The notes under the pieces are model-generated. The model was not told the DNA's origin, searched no databases, and saw only the letters and a program-made list of their open reading frames with translations. A stretch of 64,000 bases of DNA, taken from the NCBI GenBank assembly GCA_018402075.1, contig JAGYJP010000001.1, forward strand, positions 248,001 through 312,000, read 5' to 3'. Shown here one piece after another: positions 8,588-18,944 of the stretch. Every line of letters starts with the position of its first letter. Positions within the stretch are counted from its first letter, which is position 1. Made by a program: the position numbers and the translations under genes. Origin of the DNA: Candidatus Nanopelagicales bacterium (GTDB taxonomy: Bacteria; Actinomycetota; Actinomycetes; S36-B12).

Positions 8588-9466
8588 CTAGCTCACCGGA
8601 ATTGTGATTCGGGCAGCCTTCATTTCCCTGATGATTCGAATTTCAAGGATCATGATGGAAATAAGCACCGCAATAACCGCAGCGAGGCCCAGTAGGCCTG
8701 ATAAGCCCAGAACACTGACGATCACCACGATATTCGCAATCAGCACCATGCCTCCAACAGCCACACCCAGCGGCCGTATCGGTGCCTTATGTGCCAGACG
8801 AGCAGCAATTGGTGCGGTCACTGCGCCACCCAGCACCAGACCTAGTACGGCAAACCACGGGATGTCCGAGTAGGCCGCTCCAAAAATGAACCCCAAAGAC
8901 GCGGACACAGCAACAAGGAATTCCGCGGCGCTCACGGTGCCAACCACTCGGTGCGGTTCATGTCGGGTTACGGTCATCAGAGAGGGTGTGGCGACCGGAC
9001 CCCAGCCTCCACCTCCCGTTGCATCGACGAAACCCCCGACAAGCCCTATCGGCCACAAATTGCGAGAACGAACTTTCATGGCGGGGATCGGACTCTTGCC
9101 GAAGCCGTACCGCATAATGATCAGCACCCCAAGAATGAACAGCACAATCGCCATCCACATCCGAGCACCTGACAGTGAAACATTCACAAGCACGACTGCC
9201 CCGATGAAAGCACCCAGGGCACCAGGAACCCCCACGGTGATTAACACCCGCCAGTCCACATTGCCCGCATGCCAGTGACTCACCCCCGAAATGGCCGTTG
9301 TTCCCACTTTCGCAGCGTGTACTCCCGCCGAAGCCGTCACAGCGGAGAAACCAATAACTGTCAAAAGGGAGGCGCTGATGACTCCGAAACCCATTCCCAG
9401 CAGTCCATCGACAAACTGAGCCGCCCCTCCCACAATGGCAAAGATGAGCGTACTAATTGGTTCCAT
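8588..9466 (-). CDS. TauE/SafE (TSUP) family exporter, probable sulfite exporter
   Basis: A 292-residue integral membrane protein of the TSUP family with about eight hydrophobic helices arranged as two halves. The N-terminal half has the family signature GAAQFVDGLLGMGFGVISASLL, and the second half the related GLVGGFVDATGGGGWGPVATPSL. TSUP proteins move sulfite, sulfoacetate or other organosulfur anions, usually outward. Its place about 1 kb beyond a persulfide dioxygenase-like gene and a putative sulfite-oxidising complex makes sulfite the most reasonable substrate. No clear Shine-Dalgarno sequence is seen before the ATG, so the transcript may be leaderless. Confidence 0.85.
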   Translation of the reverse strand: MEPISTLIFAIVGGAAQFVDGLLGMGFGVISASLLTVIGFSAVTASAGVHAAKVGTTAISGVSHWHAGNVDWRVLITVGVPGALGAFIGAVVLVNVSLSGARMWMAIVLFILGVLIIMRYGFGKSPIPAMKVRSRNLWPIGLVGGFVDATGGGGWGPVATPSLMTVTRHEPHRVVGTVSAAEFLVAVSASLGFIFGAAYSDIPWFAVLGLVLGGAVTAPIAARLAHKAPIRPLGVAVGGMVLIANIVVIVSVLGLSGLLGLAAVIAVLISIMILEIRIIREMKAARITIPVS

Positions 9467-9563
9467 ATGGGGAATCTACGTTCTTCGGTAATTCTCCGCA
9501 AGCATGGTAGGAATTATAGGGAATTTCGTGTCGATCCCAAGGCGGTGGTAGAGCTATAGCCGC

Positions 9564-10322
9564 TTAGGGCATTGCGGATAGGCCACCATCGACGATTAAC
9601 TCCTGCCCGGTCATAAAAGAAGAGGCATCGCTGGCAAGGAATAGGGCGGCATCGGCAATCTCTTCAGGCGTGCCCCAGCGCGCCATGGGGACCCGAGCCA
9701 ACGCTCCCGCTTCAGCCTCCTGGGTGCCTCGCAGAAAGTCAGTGAGATCGGTCTCAATCCAACCGGGAACGAGTGAATTGACCCGCACTCCTTGGGAGGC
9801 CAATTCCACTGCCAAGCTGCGGGAAAAACTTATGAGGCCCGCTTTGGCCGCTCCATAATGCGACATAAACGGCGAGCCACTGAGGCCGGCCACCGATGCC
9901 ACGTTAATTACTGAGCCGTTGCCTGAATTCACCAATCGAGGTAGAAGAGCCTGGGTGAGGGCAACAACGGAATCCAGATTGAGGTTCAGGGTTTTGCGCC
10001 AACCAGAAAGGCGCATGGATTGCACCGGACTCATGAATGAATTGCCACCCGCGTTATTTACCAAAATATGAAGCGAATCAATATCAATCTGCTGCGCTAT
10101 TTTCTCCGCGGAATCTTCTTGTCCAAGGTCAGCAATTATCACCTGGGCTGTGCCGCCCTGTGATTCGATATCTGCTTTCACACCATGTAATAACTCTTCA
10201 TTTCGAGCGACAAGAATCACATGGGCACCATGATCAGAAAGGGACATTGCAATGCTGCGGCCAATCCCTCGAGAGGCACCCGTGACTAATGCATTGCGAC
10301 CAACAAGTGATTTTTCAGACAC
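9564..10322 (-). CDS. Short-chain dehydrogenase/reductase
   Basis: Classical SDR of 252 residues binding NAD(P) in a Rossmann fold. Visible motifs are TGASRGIG near residue 15, the NNAGG motif near 90, the catalytic Ser in NVASVAGLSG, and Tyr/Lys in SHYGAAK; the C-terminus ends with the usual ASSFMTGQELIVDGG. The GTG at 10322 is preferred: AAGGAG lies about ten bases upstream, and earlier in-frame codons add 42 residues that do not look like SDR sequence. It is divergent from two Gfo/Idh/MocA genes and near a decayed xylulokinase, which suggests sugar or polyol oxidation. The substrate is not determinable; 3-oxoacyl reductase activity is an alternative. Confidence 0.87.
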   Translation of the reverse strand: MSEKSLVGRNALVTGASRGIGRSIAMSLSDHGAHVILVARNEELLHGVKADIESQGGTAQVIIADLGQEDSAEKIAQQIDIDSLHILVNNAGGNSFMSPVQSMRLSGWRKTLNLNLDSVVALTQALLPRLVNSGNGSVINVASVAGLSGSPFMSHYGAAKAGLISFSRSLAVELASQGVRVNSLVPGWIETDLTDFLRGTQEAEAGALARVPMARWGTPEEIADAALFLASDASSFMTGQELIVDGGLSAMP

Positions 10323-10493
10323 CTTAACTACGCTCCTTCTTCTTCCTGTAAACACGAGACCAATCTGAGCAATGCAAATGTAGTGGAGAAAGGCTTCACA
10401 TACTCCGACTAAGCCATCTTCGCAATCAAGCTCTGCGGATCTGCTCACTCCCCAACGAGCAAGATTGACGCTCGTGGAGTAGTTTCACCTCTC

Positions 10494-11528
10494 ATGGGAT
10501 CCGCCACACAACCAATTCGAGTGGGCCTGCTCGCATACGGTGCTATTGGACATGAACACAATCAAGCAGTTCAGGTAACCGACGGCCTAACCCTCACCGC
10601 TGTATGCGATACCAACCCCGAGCGAATAGCCGCCGCCCTTGAACTTGCGCCTGATTGTGCAACATTCACGGATGCCAACGAACTTCTTGATTCTGGATTA
10701 ATCGATCTCGTTGTGATCTCCACACCGCCCAATAGTCACTATCATTGGGCGAAAGAAGCACTTGATCGTGGGATTCATGTGGTTCTTGAAAAACCCATGG
10801 CACTCACCGCAGACCAGTGCGATGACCTGATGGAAATCGCCCGTGCAAAAAATGTGACTTTGATTGTTTATCAAAATCGGCGCTTTGACGCTGATTTCGT
10901 CACCATGCGAAGGTTAATTTCTGAGGGCGCCATTGGCACGCCCTTCCACTATGAATCCTTTGTGGGTGGATATTCACGGCCCTGCGACTACTGGCATTCC
11001 ATGTCCGACGTCTCGGGCGGAGCAATTTTTGACTGGGGTTCGCACTACCTCGATCAAATCCTCAATCTCTTCCCGCAACCGGTGGACCATGTTGTCGGCC
11101 ATAATCACAAAAGGCATTGGGATCACGTGACCAATGCTGATCACGCTGAAGTCGTCGTGACGTTCACAGATGGCGTAACAGCTAGTTTCATCAACTCCGA
11201 CTTGGCTGCGGCTCGGAAACCCAAGTTTTATGTTCTCGGGACTACGGGCGCAATAGTTGCTCATTGGAATCTGGTTGCCGAGCCTGCTGTAGCTGACCTG
11301 CCCGCACTCGTGACCCTGCATTCTTCCTCAGGGGAGGTAACCCGCATTGACCACGATCCCGTTGCCCCATTCGAGTTCCATTCCGAACTCGCCTCTCATC
11401 TACTCACCGGAAAGCCCATGCAGGTCACTACCGTCGGCTCCCGCGATGTTGTTGCCATAATGGAAGCGGCAGAGAAGTCCGCGGCCAACAATGGTCAACC
11501 GCAACATCCCGGACTCAGTGGCAGATAA
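10494..11528 (+). CDS. Gfo/Idh/MocA-family oxidoreductase (first of two)
   Basis: NAD(P)-dependent sugar or inositol oxidoreductase of 344 residues. The N-terminal Rossmann domain begins VGLLAYGAIGHEH, with the conserved EKPMALT motif near residue 100 whose Lys takes part in catalysis. The C-terminal beta-sheet domain holds the family DWGSHYLDQ stretch (about 180) with the likely catalytic His. It is followed after ten bases by a second member of the family, so the pair is probably one operon; paired Gfo/Idh genes often act in successive oxidation and reduction steps on one sugar. No clear ribosome site precedes the ATG. Substrate unknown. Confidence 0.87.
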   Translation: MGSATQPIRVGLLAYGAIGHEHNQAVQVTDGLTLTAVCDTNPERIAAALELAPDCATFTDANELLDSGLIDLVVISTPPNSHYHWAKEALDRGIHVVLEKPMALTADQCDDLMEIARAKNVTLIVYQNRRFDADFVTMRRLISEGAIGTPFHYESFVGGYSRPCDYWHSMSDVSGGAIFDWGSHYLDQILNLFPQPVDHVVGHNHKRHWDHVTNADHAEVVVTFTDGVTASFINSDLAAARKPKFYVLGTTGAIVAHWNLVAEPAVADLPALVTLHSSSGEVTRIDHDPVAPFEFHSELASHLLTGKPMQVTTVGSRDVVAIMEAAEKSAANNGQPQHPGLSGR

Positions 11529-11538
11529 GAACTAACCT

Positions 11539-12522
11539 GTGGCTATCTCACCTTCACACAATGACGCACCTGTCCGCTGGGGGTTCCTCGGGGTAGGAAT
11601 GCTCGCCCAACGGGCAACCTCTGATTCAGTTCACGCTGGTCCAGGTATGCAACTTTTTGCCGCAAGTGCTCGGGATCCGCAACGTGCCGCCAGCATTAAT
11701 CCTGAGCGGGTGCACGCTGACTATCAGGCGCTAATCGAAGACCCAGATGTAGAAGCAATTTATATTTCACTCAATAACGATGCCCATTTCCCTTGGATTG
11801 AAGCCTCGCTAATGGCTGGAAAGCACGTATTGTGTGAGAAACCCCTCACCATGACGGCCTCCGACACAATTCGAGCCTATGACATTGCCAGCTCGCAAAA
11901 TCTCCTTCTCGCTGAAGCCACGTGGGCTCTGTGGAGTCCGCGCATGCGTCGGATTGCCAGGCTGGTGGAAAGTGGCGCAATCGGTATTCCACAAAACTAT
12001 TTGGCAACATTTACATTTGAATCAATTCCGGAAAATAATTACCGGCTTCAATCTCATCAAGGAGGTGGAGCACTCTTTGATGTTGGTATCTATCCCCTAC
12101 ACGGAATTGTTGCCCTGTTACCCGAAGCAACTACATTCACCGTGACGGAAGCAGAATTAGATTTTGCCGGCTACGACGTAGACATGACAACCAAAGCGAA
12201 CGTAGCCTGGAAAACCCCCAGCGGCGATCAGGGAACGGGATCAATTGTGGCCTCATTCGCCTTGCCACCAACACAGAGATTCCTCATCAAAGGGTCTGAA
12301 GGTGCAATTTCGATTGACGATGATCAGGCTTTCACTCTGTGGAAACAACCAGGCACACTTGATATCAATGGATTGCGGGAAGACTTTGCGGCCGTCGATC
12401 CGTACAACATAATGTTTGAACAATTCAGTCGTCGAATTCGCGGTGAGGATTCTTGGTTACCCGAACCATGGCAATCAATTCGAGTTGCTGAGCTTGTTGA
12501 GGACATTCAACAAGTCAATTAA
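11539..12522 (+). CDS. Gfo/Idh/MocA-family oxidoreductase (second of two)
   Basis: A 327-residue paralogue-type partner of the preceding gene, starting at GTG ten bases after its stop. The Rossmann motif GFLGVGMLAQRA is at the N-terminus, CEKPLTMT near residue 100 provides the conserved Lys, and a GGGALFDVGIYPLHG stretch near 175 carries the active-site region of the trans-dihydrodiol dehydrogenase/xylose dehydrogenase branch. This would suit oxidation of D-xylose or a similar aldose, in keeping with the neighbouring xylulokinase relic; that assignment is inference from branch resemblance and context. Confidence 0.86.
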   Translation: MAISPSHNDAPVRWGFLGVGMLAQRATSDSVHAGPGMQLFAASARDPQRAASINPERVHADYQALIEDPDVEAIYISLNNDAHFPWIEASLMAGKHVLCEKPLTMTASDTIRAYDIASSQNLLLAEATWALWSPRMRRIARLVESGAIGIPQNYLATFTFESIPENNYRLQSHQGGGALFDVGIYPLHGIVALLPEATTFTVTEAELDFAGYDVDMTTKANVAWKTPSGDQGTGSIVASFALPPTQRFLIKGSEGAISIDDDQAFTLWKQPGTLDINGLREDFAAVDPYNIMFEQFSRRIRGEDSWLPEPWQSIRVAELVEDIQQVN

Positions 12523-12530
12523 TCACATGA

Positions 12531-12566
12531 ATGACTAGCCATATAAAAATGATTAGCCATATAAAT
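12531..12566. repeat. 18-bp tandem duplication at the xylulokinase 3' end
   Basis: ATGACTAGCCATATAAAA (12531-12548) is followed directly by ATGATTAGCCATATAAAT (12549-12566), two mismatches. It covers the last codons and stop of the decayed xylulokinase copy A and is probably a replication-slippage product. Confidence 0.75.
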
Positions 12567-12990
12567 TCGAACGGATCTCTGAGTACCGCTCTTGAATCTC
12601 GGGGATATGCACGGGATCAATTATTCTGGTCTCTCCGCGATTCATGGCTGACCAAATAGGCGGCACAGACTCACCATTGAGGGCCCTTACAACTTGCACT
12701 GCCGCGCCGTCGGCAACGTACTCCCCCTCGGGAGGTACCTCAACGGGCACAGCAAACACTGTCGAAGCGACTGTCGCTGCGGCAATCGAAAATGCCGAAA
12801 TATCTTCCAGCAGATTGGGAGCTATAGAACTCAAGGCACTCCACCATTGCAGTGGATCTACTTCAGAGTCATCTGGGTGCGGTGCTTTCGCTTGTCGCAA
12901 AAGTTCCCCGGTTCGGCACCGCCCACCACAAATTTGACCGACTGGGCAGATGAATCAACACCAGCAACAAGCTGTTGTGACTTCGACATA
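12553..12990 (-). pseudogene. xylB: Decayed xylulokinase, copy A (N-terminus joined to C-terminus)
   Basis: Relic of an FGGY-family kinase that phosphorylates xylulose. The 5' end at about 12987 encodes [19 protein letters not shown], the N-terminal ATP-binding strand; a frameshift near residue 30 moves the reading into another frame that continues [21 protein letters not shown]. After about 85 codons a large internal deletion joins the sequence directly to the kinase C-terminus (EYVADGAAVQVVRALNG and a final helix ending NLYG). Full-length xylulokinase is near 480 residues; only about 145 remain. Its 5' part is a near copy of the 5' part of the relic at 13070-13990, so the gene was tandemly duplicated before or during decay. 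Confidence 0.85.
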
Positions 12991-13067
12991 CTCGACATTT
13001 CAATCCTTGTTTCAGCGTGGCGTGGATTAATGTGTAGATAAACATGGTGAGGATCTGAACGTAATCC
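12780..13067. repeat. Direct repeat (left copy) covering xylB promoter and 5' end
   Basis: About 290 bases matching 13767-14080 at high identity, including the region upstream of the start codon up to GAACGTAATCC. The right copy is longer mainly because of extra 12-bp units at 14009-14056. The left copy ends exactly where the 3' break of the xylulokinase relic B begins, marking the duplication junction near 13067. Confidence 0.88.
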
Positions 13068-13069
13068 GC

Positions 13070-13990
13070 GCGAGTTCATTGACGTCTATATTCAGCATTC
13101 CGCAGTAGCACTAAGAATGCGCGCAGCATTCAGGGTGCATACGGGGAAGAAATTTACCGTGGCATCGGCAAATCCAGCAACAAATCCAGAGGGTCAGCGG
13201 TGGGGGTGAACGATCCTGCATAGGCAGTCCCGTCTGACGACACGACAACATCGCCGGGCTGAACACCCAACGCAAGAGCTGCACCCATGTTGTCACCTGT
13301 TCCTGGTGCCACGGCAAATCAGATGTGCCGTAAAGAGATTGGTTTTTCTCCACGATTTCGGCAGGAGAAGCAACTCAGGGTAACTCAAGATCGTGACCGA
13401 GAGCGAGGCGAACTAGATCATGCCGGTACTCCGCCGTAGCCAGTGATTACCAACGCTGCTCATGCCGCTCGCATCAGCGAAGCGATCCGTGGTGAAGACA
13501 GTGCAGGCTGGCAATTCCACGTCAGAAAGTCGTGTGGAAGCACCACAGAGCATGCTGCGTTGTGCATTCCGGTTCCTTCGGCCATCCAGCGCAACTTGCC
13601 CACCGTGGCGCGACGGGCACGCTGCCCACGGCCTCTGCCCAAGCAGTTGGTCCACCCAATTCGTGGATGAGTTTAGCTCACAGGCTGCCGCAGGGCGGTG
13701 TCGTTCGAGGTTTGCTGGCCGAACAACTGCATTACTGAATCCAAAGGCACCATGCCGTGTTGTTGTGCCGCAATGGAAATCGCGGAAACGCCCTCTAGCA
13801 AATCTGGAGCTATAGAACTCAATGCACTCCACCATTGCAGTGGATCTACTTCGGTGCCATCTGGATGCGGTGCTTTCGCTTGCCTTCTGAGTTCCCCCGA
13901 TTCGGCATCGCGCACCACAATTTTGACCGACTGGGTAGATGAATCAACACCAGCAACAAGTTGTTGTGACTTCGACATACTCGACATTTC
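13070..13990 (-). pseudogene. xylB: Decayed xylulokinase, copy B (5' and middle part)
   Basis: Minus-strand relic starting at ATG 13987 or 13978. One frame gives the intact N-terminus ([12 protein letters not shown], then [10 protein letters not shown] near residue 80). Beyond that, frameshifts and small deletions scatter recognisable pieces over three frames: ATVGKLRWMAE and LPHDFLTW near 13460-13620, a DASG-like stretch near 13450, RHDLVRLALGHDLEL near 13410, then VAPGTGDNMGAALALG, DVVVSSDGTAY and TLNAARIL between 13330 and 13100. These follow the normal order of xylulokinase. The 3' end is cut at the junction with the duplicated promoter of copy A near 13067. At least three frame changes and internal stops rule out a working kinase. 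Confidence 0.87.
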
Positions 13991-14080
13991 AATCCTCGTC
14001 TCAGCGTGGTGTGGATCATCGTGTAGATCATCGTGTGGATTATCGTGTAGATAAACATGGTGAGGATCTGAACGTAATCC
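13767..14080. repeat. Direct repeat (right copy) covering xylB promoter and 5' end
   Basis: Partner of 12780-13067; it carries the ancestral-looking arrangement because an open N-terminal frame follows it. The two copies are about 990 bases apart. Confidence 0.88.
14009..14056. repeat. Four 12-bp tandem units upstream of xylB copy B
   Basis: GTGTGGATCATC, GTGTAGATCATC, GTGTGGATTATC and GTGTAGATAAAC follow one another without spacing. The corresponding place in copy A has fewer units, so the array has changed length since the duplication. Confidence 0.8.
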
Positions 14081-14093
14081 CACTCTAGTAAAT

Positions 14094-14130
14094 GGCTGCG
14101 GCGGTGAAGTAGAACTTCACCGCCGCAGCC
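14094..14130 (-). terminator. 17-bp perfect hairpin after the aquaporin gene
   Basis: GGCTGCGGCGGTGAAGT at 14094-14110 pairs perfectly with 14114-14130 around a three-base loop. It is 44 bases downstream of the leftward aquaporin stop and upstream of the xylulokinase relic, so it probably ends aquaporin transcripts. The tail after it on the minus strand (ATTTACTAG) is only weakly T-rich. Confidence 0.75.
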
Positions 14131-14173
14131 TTGAACCCGCTCATTTATCTAGAGTCAATTTATCTAGATTTCA

Positions 14174-14923
14174 TTACTCTCTTTCTGAACCTGCAACTTG
14201 TGATTCAGGCATTTCCGAAGTGGTTCGAGTCAGCATCCAGATCACCACGGCGACAACAGCTCCGACTAATGGAGCCAGGATGAATAGCCATACTTGCGAC
14301 ATAGCCGTTCCGCCTTCAAAAAGCGCTGGGCCAAATGAACGGGCAGGATTCACGGATGTTCCGGTCAGAGGAATTCCCACAAGGTGCACAAGGGTCAACG
14401 TGAAGCCAATCGCAATTCCGGCAAATCCTGGTGCTGCGACGCGCTCAGTGACGAGCAAAATAACGAGGACAAAGGCAGCCGTGAGGACAACCTCAAGCAC
14501 AAATGCGCCGGTCATGTTGATGGCCCCATTGTCATAAGAGTTGGTACCGAGCCCACCGGTGTAATCCGTCACCCCAAATGAGTCAACAAAGAGTTTGAGC
14601 AACCCACCGGCAGCAATCGCTCCCAGGAATTGCACAATCCAGTAACCCACTGCTTCGCTCGCTGGAAGCCGCCGACCGAGAAGCATGGCCAGCGTGACCG
14701 CAGGGTTCACATGGGCACCGCTCACGGGCCCAAATGCATAGGCGATACCCAGCAAAACCAGACCGAATGCCATGGCCACACCGACGACACCCGCACCGGT
14801 GCCATTGCCATCGGCTCCTACGAGCGCAGAAATGCCAAAGATGGCTGTTCCCACCGCCAAGAAGACCAATAGAAATGTGCCAATGAACTCGGCAAGAAGG
14901 GATCGTCCAAGAGTTCGTTGCAT
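14174..14923 (-). CDS. aqpZ: Aquaporin (MIP family, AqpZ-like)
   Basis: A 249-residue channel with six transmembrane helices and both NPA half-helices: SGAHVNPAVT near residue 70 and TGTSVNPARS near 190. The residues before the second NPA (LVHLVGIPLTGTSVNPAR) contain the His, the Thr and the Arg that form the narrow water-selective filter of AqpZ; GlpF-type glycerol channels have Gly and Phe-like residues instead. Water is therefore the likely substrate even though sugar genes lie nearby. The ATG has a good AAAGGAAC ribosome site. A strong hairpin follows its stop. It is divergent from the Fur-katG pair. Confidence 0.92.
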   Translation of the reverse strand: MQRTLGRSLLAEFIGTFLLVFLAVGTAIFGISALVGADGNGTGAGVVGVAMAFGLVLLGIAYAFGPVSGAHVNPAVTLAMLLGRRLPASEAVGYWIVQFLGAIAAGGLLKLFVDSFGVTDYTGGLGTNSYDNGAINMTGAFVLEVVLTAAFVLVILLVTERVAAPGFAGIAIGFTLTLVHLVGIPLTGTSVNPARSFGPALFEGGTAMSQVWLFILAPLVGAVVAVVIWMLTRTTSEMPESQVAGSERE

Positions 14924-15040
14924 GATGTTCCTTTCAGATCGCTACTGGGTTGTATGGGGATAAGGCTAGATTCCGAGATGTTGAATCTGTGCCGAAACGC
15001 CGGGGAACCCACGTACTAATCATTTCGTGTAATCACTCCA

Positions 15041-15079
15041 AACTTTGACATTGTCCAAAATAAGCGATAGGTTTGGAAT
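15041..15079 (+). promoter_or_regulatory. Candidate promoter/operator of the Fur-type regulator
   Basis: The sequence before the GTG start holds TTTGACATTGTCCAAA (15044-15059), a weak dyad, and a second TTTGGAATGT at 15072-15081. Together ACATTGTCCAAA and TTTGGAATGT form a wider imperfect inverted repeat around a 12-base spacer. Fur/PerR-type regulators beside katG commonly repress themselves, so this is a reasonable operator candidate, unproven. Confidence 0.35.
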
Positions 15080-15529
15080 GTGACCGCAAACCTCGCTGAA
15101 ACCCAGATTGCAGACACTCGTGATTCCTCTCCGGCAGAGGTCCTTCGCACACACGGTGTTCAGGTCACGGCACAACGTGTCGCGGTATTGGATGCCGTCT
15201 CCACTCACCCCCATGCAACAGCCGATCAAATCCTCGATTCAGTTCTGGGGAGTATCGGCACTATTTCTCGGCAGTCCGTTTATGACGCACTTGGAACCCT
15301 GGAGCACGTGGGTCTTATTCGTCGCATCCAACCCATTGGTTCCCCTGCTCGCTTTGAAGACCGTGTTGGCGATAACCACCACCACATCATTTGTCGCACC
15401 TGCGGAGCACTCGCTGACGTTGACTGCGCCGTCGGTCTGACACCGTGCCTCACCGCATCGAATTCACATGGCTACGCAATCGACGAAGCAGAAGTCTCCT
15501 ATTGGGGCGTTTGCCCCAGTTGTCAGTAA
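15080..15529 (+). CDS. Fur/PerR-family regulator upstream of katG
   Basis: Metal-dependent repressor of 149 residues. The N-terminal winged helix includes [23 protein letters not shown] and the recognition helix around [19 protein letters not shown]. The C-terminal half has the metal-binding [13 protein letters not shown] motif and a final CPSC pair, giving two CxxC zinc sites. The position directly before katG, with a 77-base gap, is the FurA-katG arrangement known from mycobacteria and streptomycetes, where the regulator represses catalase-peroxidase until peroxide oxidises it. It is distinct from the zinc-linked Fur protein at 53470. Start is GTG. Confidence 0.9.
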   Translation: MTANLAETQIADTRDSSPAEVLRTHGVQVTAQRVAVLDAVSTHPHATADQILDSVLGSIGTISRQSVYDALGTLEHVGLIRRIQPIGSPARFEDRVGDNHHHIICRTCGALADVDCAVGLTPCLTASNSHGYAIDEAEVSYWGVCPSCQ

Positions 15530-15594
15530 TTGGTTTCCACTAAAGCAACTTCATTCACACGCTGGATATGTAAATTCACAAGATAGATAAATAA

Positions 15595-17805
<2,211 letters not shown>

Positions 17806-17818
17806 CACCTTTATTCCA

Positions 17819-17859
17819 TTAACCCGGGTAGGCGATTCCACCTACCCGGGTTAATTTTT
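17819..17859 (+). terminator. Intrinsic terminator of katG
   Basis: TTAACCCGGGTAGG (17819-17832) pairs perfectly over 14 bases with 17841-17854 around an eight-base loop, followed by five T residues. It lies 13 bases after the katG stop. Confidence 0.95.
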
Positions 17860-17956
17860 AGCCACAACGCACCGGATAAACACAGGGTTGACCCCGCCTC
17901 CACACGGCTGGCAAAGTCCTACTCTGACACCATTCGGTGCGAAAGGAGGCCAGGTC

Positions 17957-18238
17957 ATGTCCTTTGAGAAGACGCCTGATAACTCCCCCGATAACCAGAC
18001 ACGCTCTCTCATTGGTGCACAGATCTGTCAAACCCGAGAACAAGTTGGCATGAGCACTGAGGAACTCGCACGAAAACTCAATCTTCGGCCAGCCTTCATC
18101 ATTGCTGTCGAGGAGGGGCGGGGTGCCGATCACATGGACTGGCCCTACGAAAGAATCCATCTCCGTACTATTGCGCGAGTTCTCAATATGAACCTTGATC
18201 AATTCTTGGAAAGCGGTGGCAGTGAACCAGCACGCTAA
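17957..18238 (+). CDS. Xre-family helix-turn-helix protein
   Basis: A 93-residue DNA-binding protein. The five-helix Xre/Cro fold spans about 20-90, with the turn region MSTEELARKLNLRPAFIIAVEEG and a closing IARVLNMNLDQFLESGG. The ATG at 17957 is preferred because AAAGGAGG lies eight bases before it, although the frame is open further upstream. The downstream response regulator overlaps its 3' end by 17 bases, so the two are translated together and may act on the same promoters. The target is unknown. Confidence 0.82.
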   Translation: MSFEKTPDNSPDNQTRSLIGAQICQTREQVGMSTEELARKLNLRPAFIIAVEEGRGADHMDWPYERIHLRTIARVLNMNLDQFLESGGSEPAR

Positions 18239-18920
18239 GAAAGTCGATGTATCTCAGCCATCTCGATCTGTACTGGTCGTGGAAGATGACTCATTTCTTC
18301 GGGAGCTCATTGCACTTGCCCTCGAAAATCACGGGTTTATTGTGGAAACAGCAGCAACAGCGGCGGACGCGAAACGAGTCTTTTCACGCGGTGATCACGA
18401 TTCAGTTGTTTTGGATATTTCACTGGGTACAGGTCCGAACGGATTCGATGTCGCGGATGCTTTCCGTGCGCATGCCCCGCATGTTGCAATTGTCTTCCTT
18501 ACCAATCTGCCGGATTCGCGTTTCGCTGGTCGTGATCCCAAGAATTTTCCCAAAGGAGCTACCTACCTGCGAAAGTCGGGACTCGATGACATCACCACCC
18601 TCATTGCGGCACTCGATTCGGCGTTACGTGGACAAGGATCAGAGGCATTTCGCGAGGACCAGAATCCCGAGCGTCCGCTGCGGCACTTAACGCAGAAACA
18701 GGTAGATGTGCTGAATTTGGCAGCCCAAGGACTATCCAACTCGCAGATAGCGGCGCAACGAGGTGTGAGCATAAAGGCAATCGAGGACACTCTGGCGCGA
18801 GCCGCACAATCATTGTCAATCGACACTGCGCACGAGGGCAACGTTCGGGTTGCTGCCGTGCGACGATTCTTGGCTGTCACCAATGGTGAGGCACCACGTC
18901 AGAGTTCCGACGCCAGTTAG
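18222..18920 (+). CDS. Response regulator, receiver + LuxR-type HTH
   Basis: A 232-residue NarL-like regulator. The receiver domain (about 15-125) keeps the acidic pair Asp22/Asp23, the phospho-acceptor Asp65 in VVLDIS, Thr94 and Lys118. A linker leads to a C-terminal helix-turn-helix (about 160-210) LTQKQVDVLNLAAQGLSNSQIAAQRG. Start: GTG 18222 with GGAAAG about eight bases upstream; a TTG at 18195 is less likely. It overlaps the Xre gene. The membrane histidine kinase at 19392-21152, of the type that normally pairs with NarL-like regulators, is encoded convergently and is the nearest candidate partner. Confidence 0.88.
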   Translation: MNQHAKKVDVSQPSRSVLVVEDDSFLRELIALALENHGFIVETAATAADAKRVFSRGDHDSVVLDISLGTGPNGFDVADAFRAHAPHVAIVFLTNLPDSRFAGRDPKNFPKGATYLRKSGLDDITTLIAALDSALRGQGSEAFREDQNPERPLRHLTQKQVDVLNLAAQGLSNSQIAAQRGVSIKAIEDTLARAAQSLSIDTAHEGNVRVAAVRRFLAVTNGEAPRQSSDAS

Positions 18921-18944
18921 TTGTGCATGACTGGGCAAGTTTCA

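Noticed and set aside
13413..13835. 140-residue minus-strand frame
   Set aside because: It is one of the wrong-frame readings across the decayed xylulokinase, not an independent gene.
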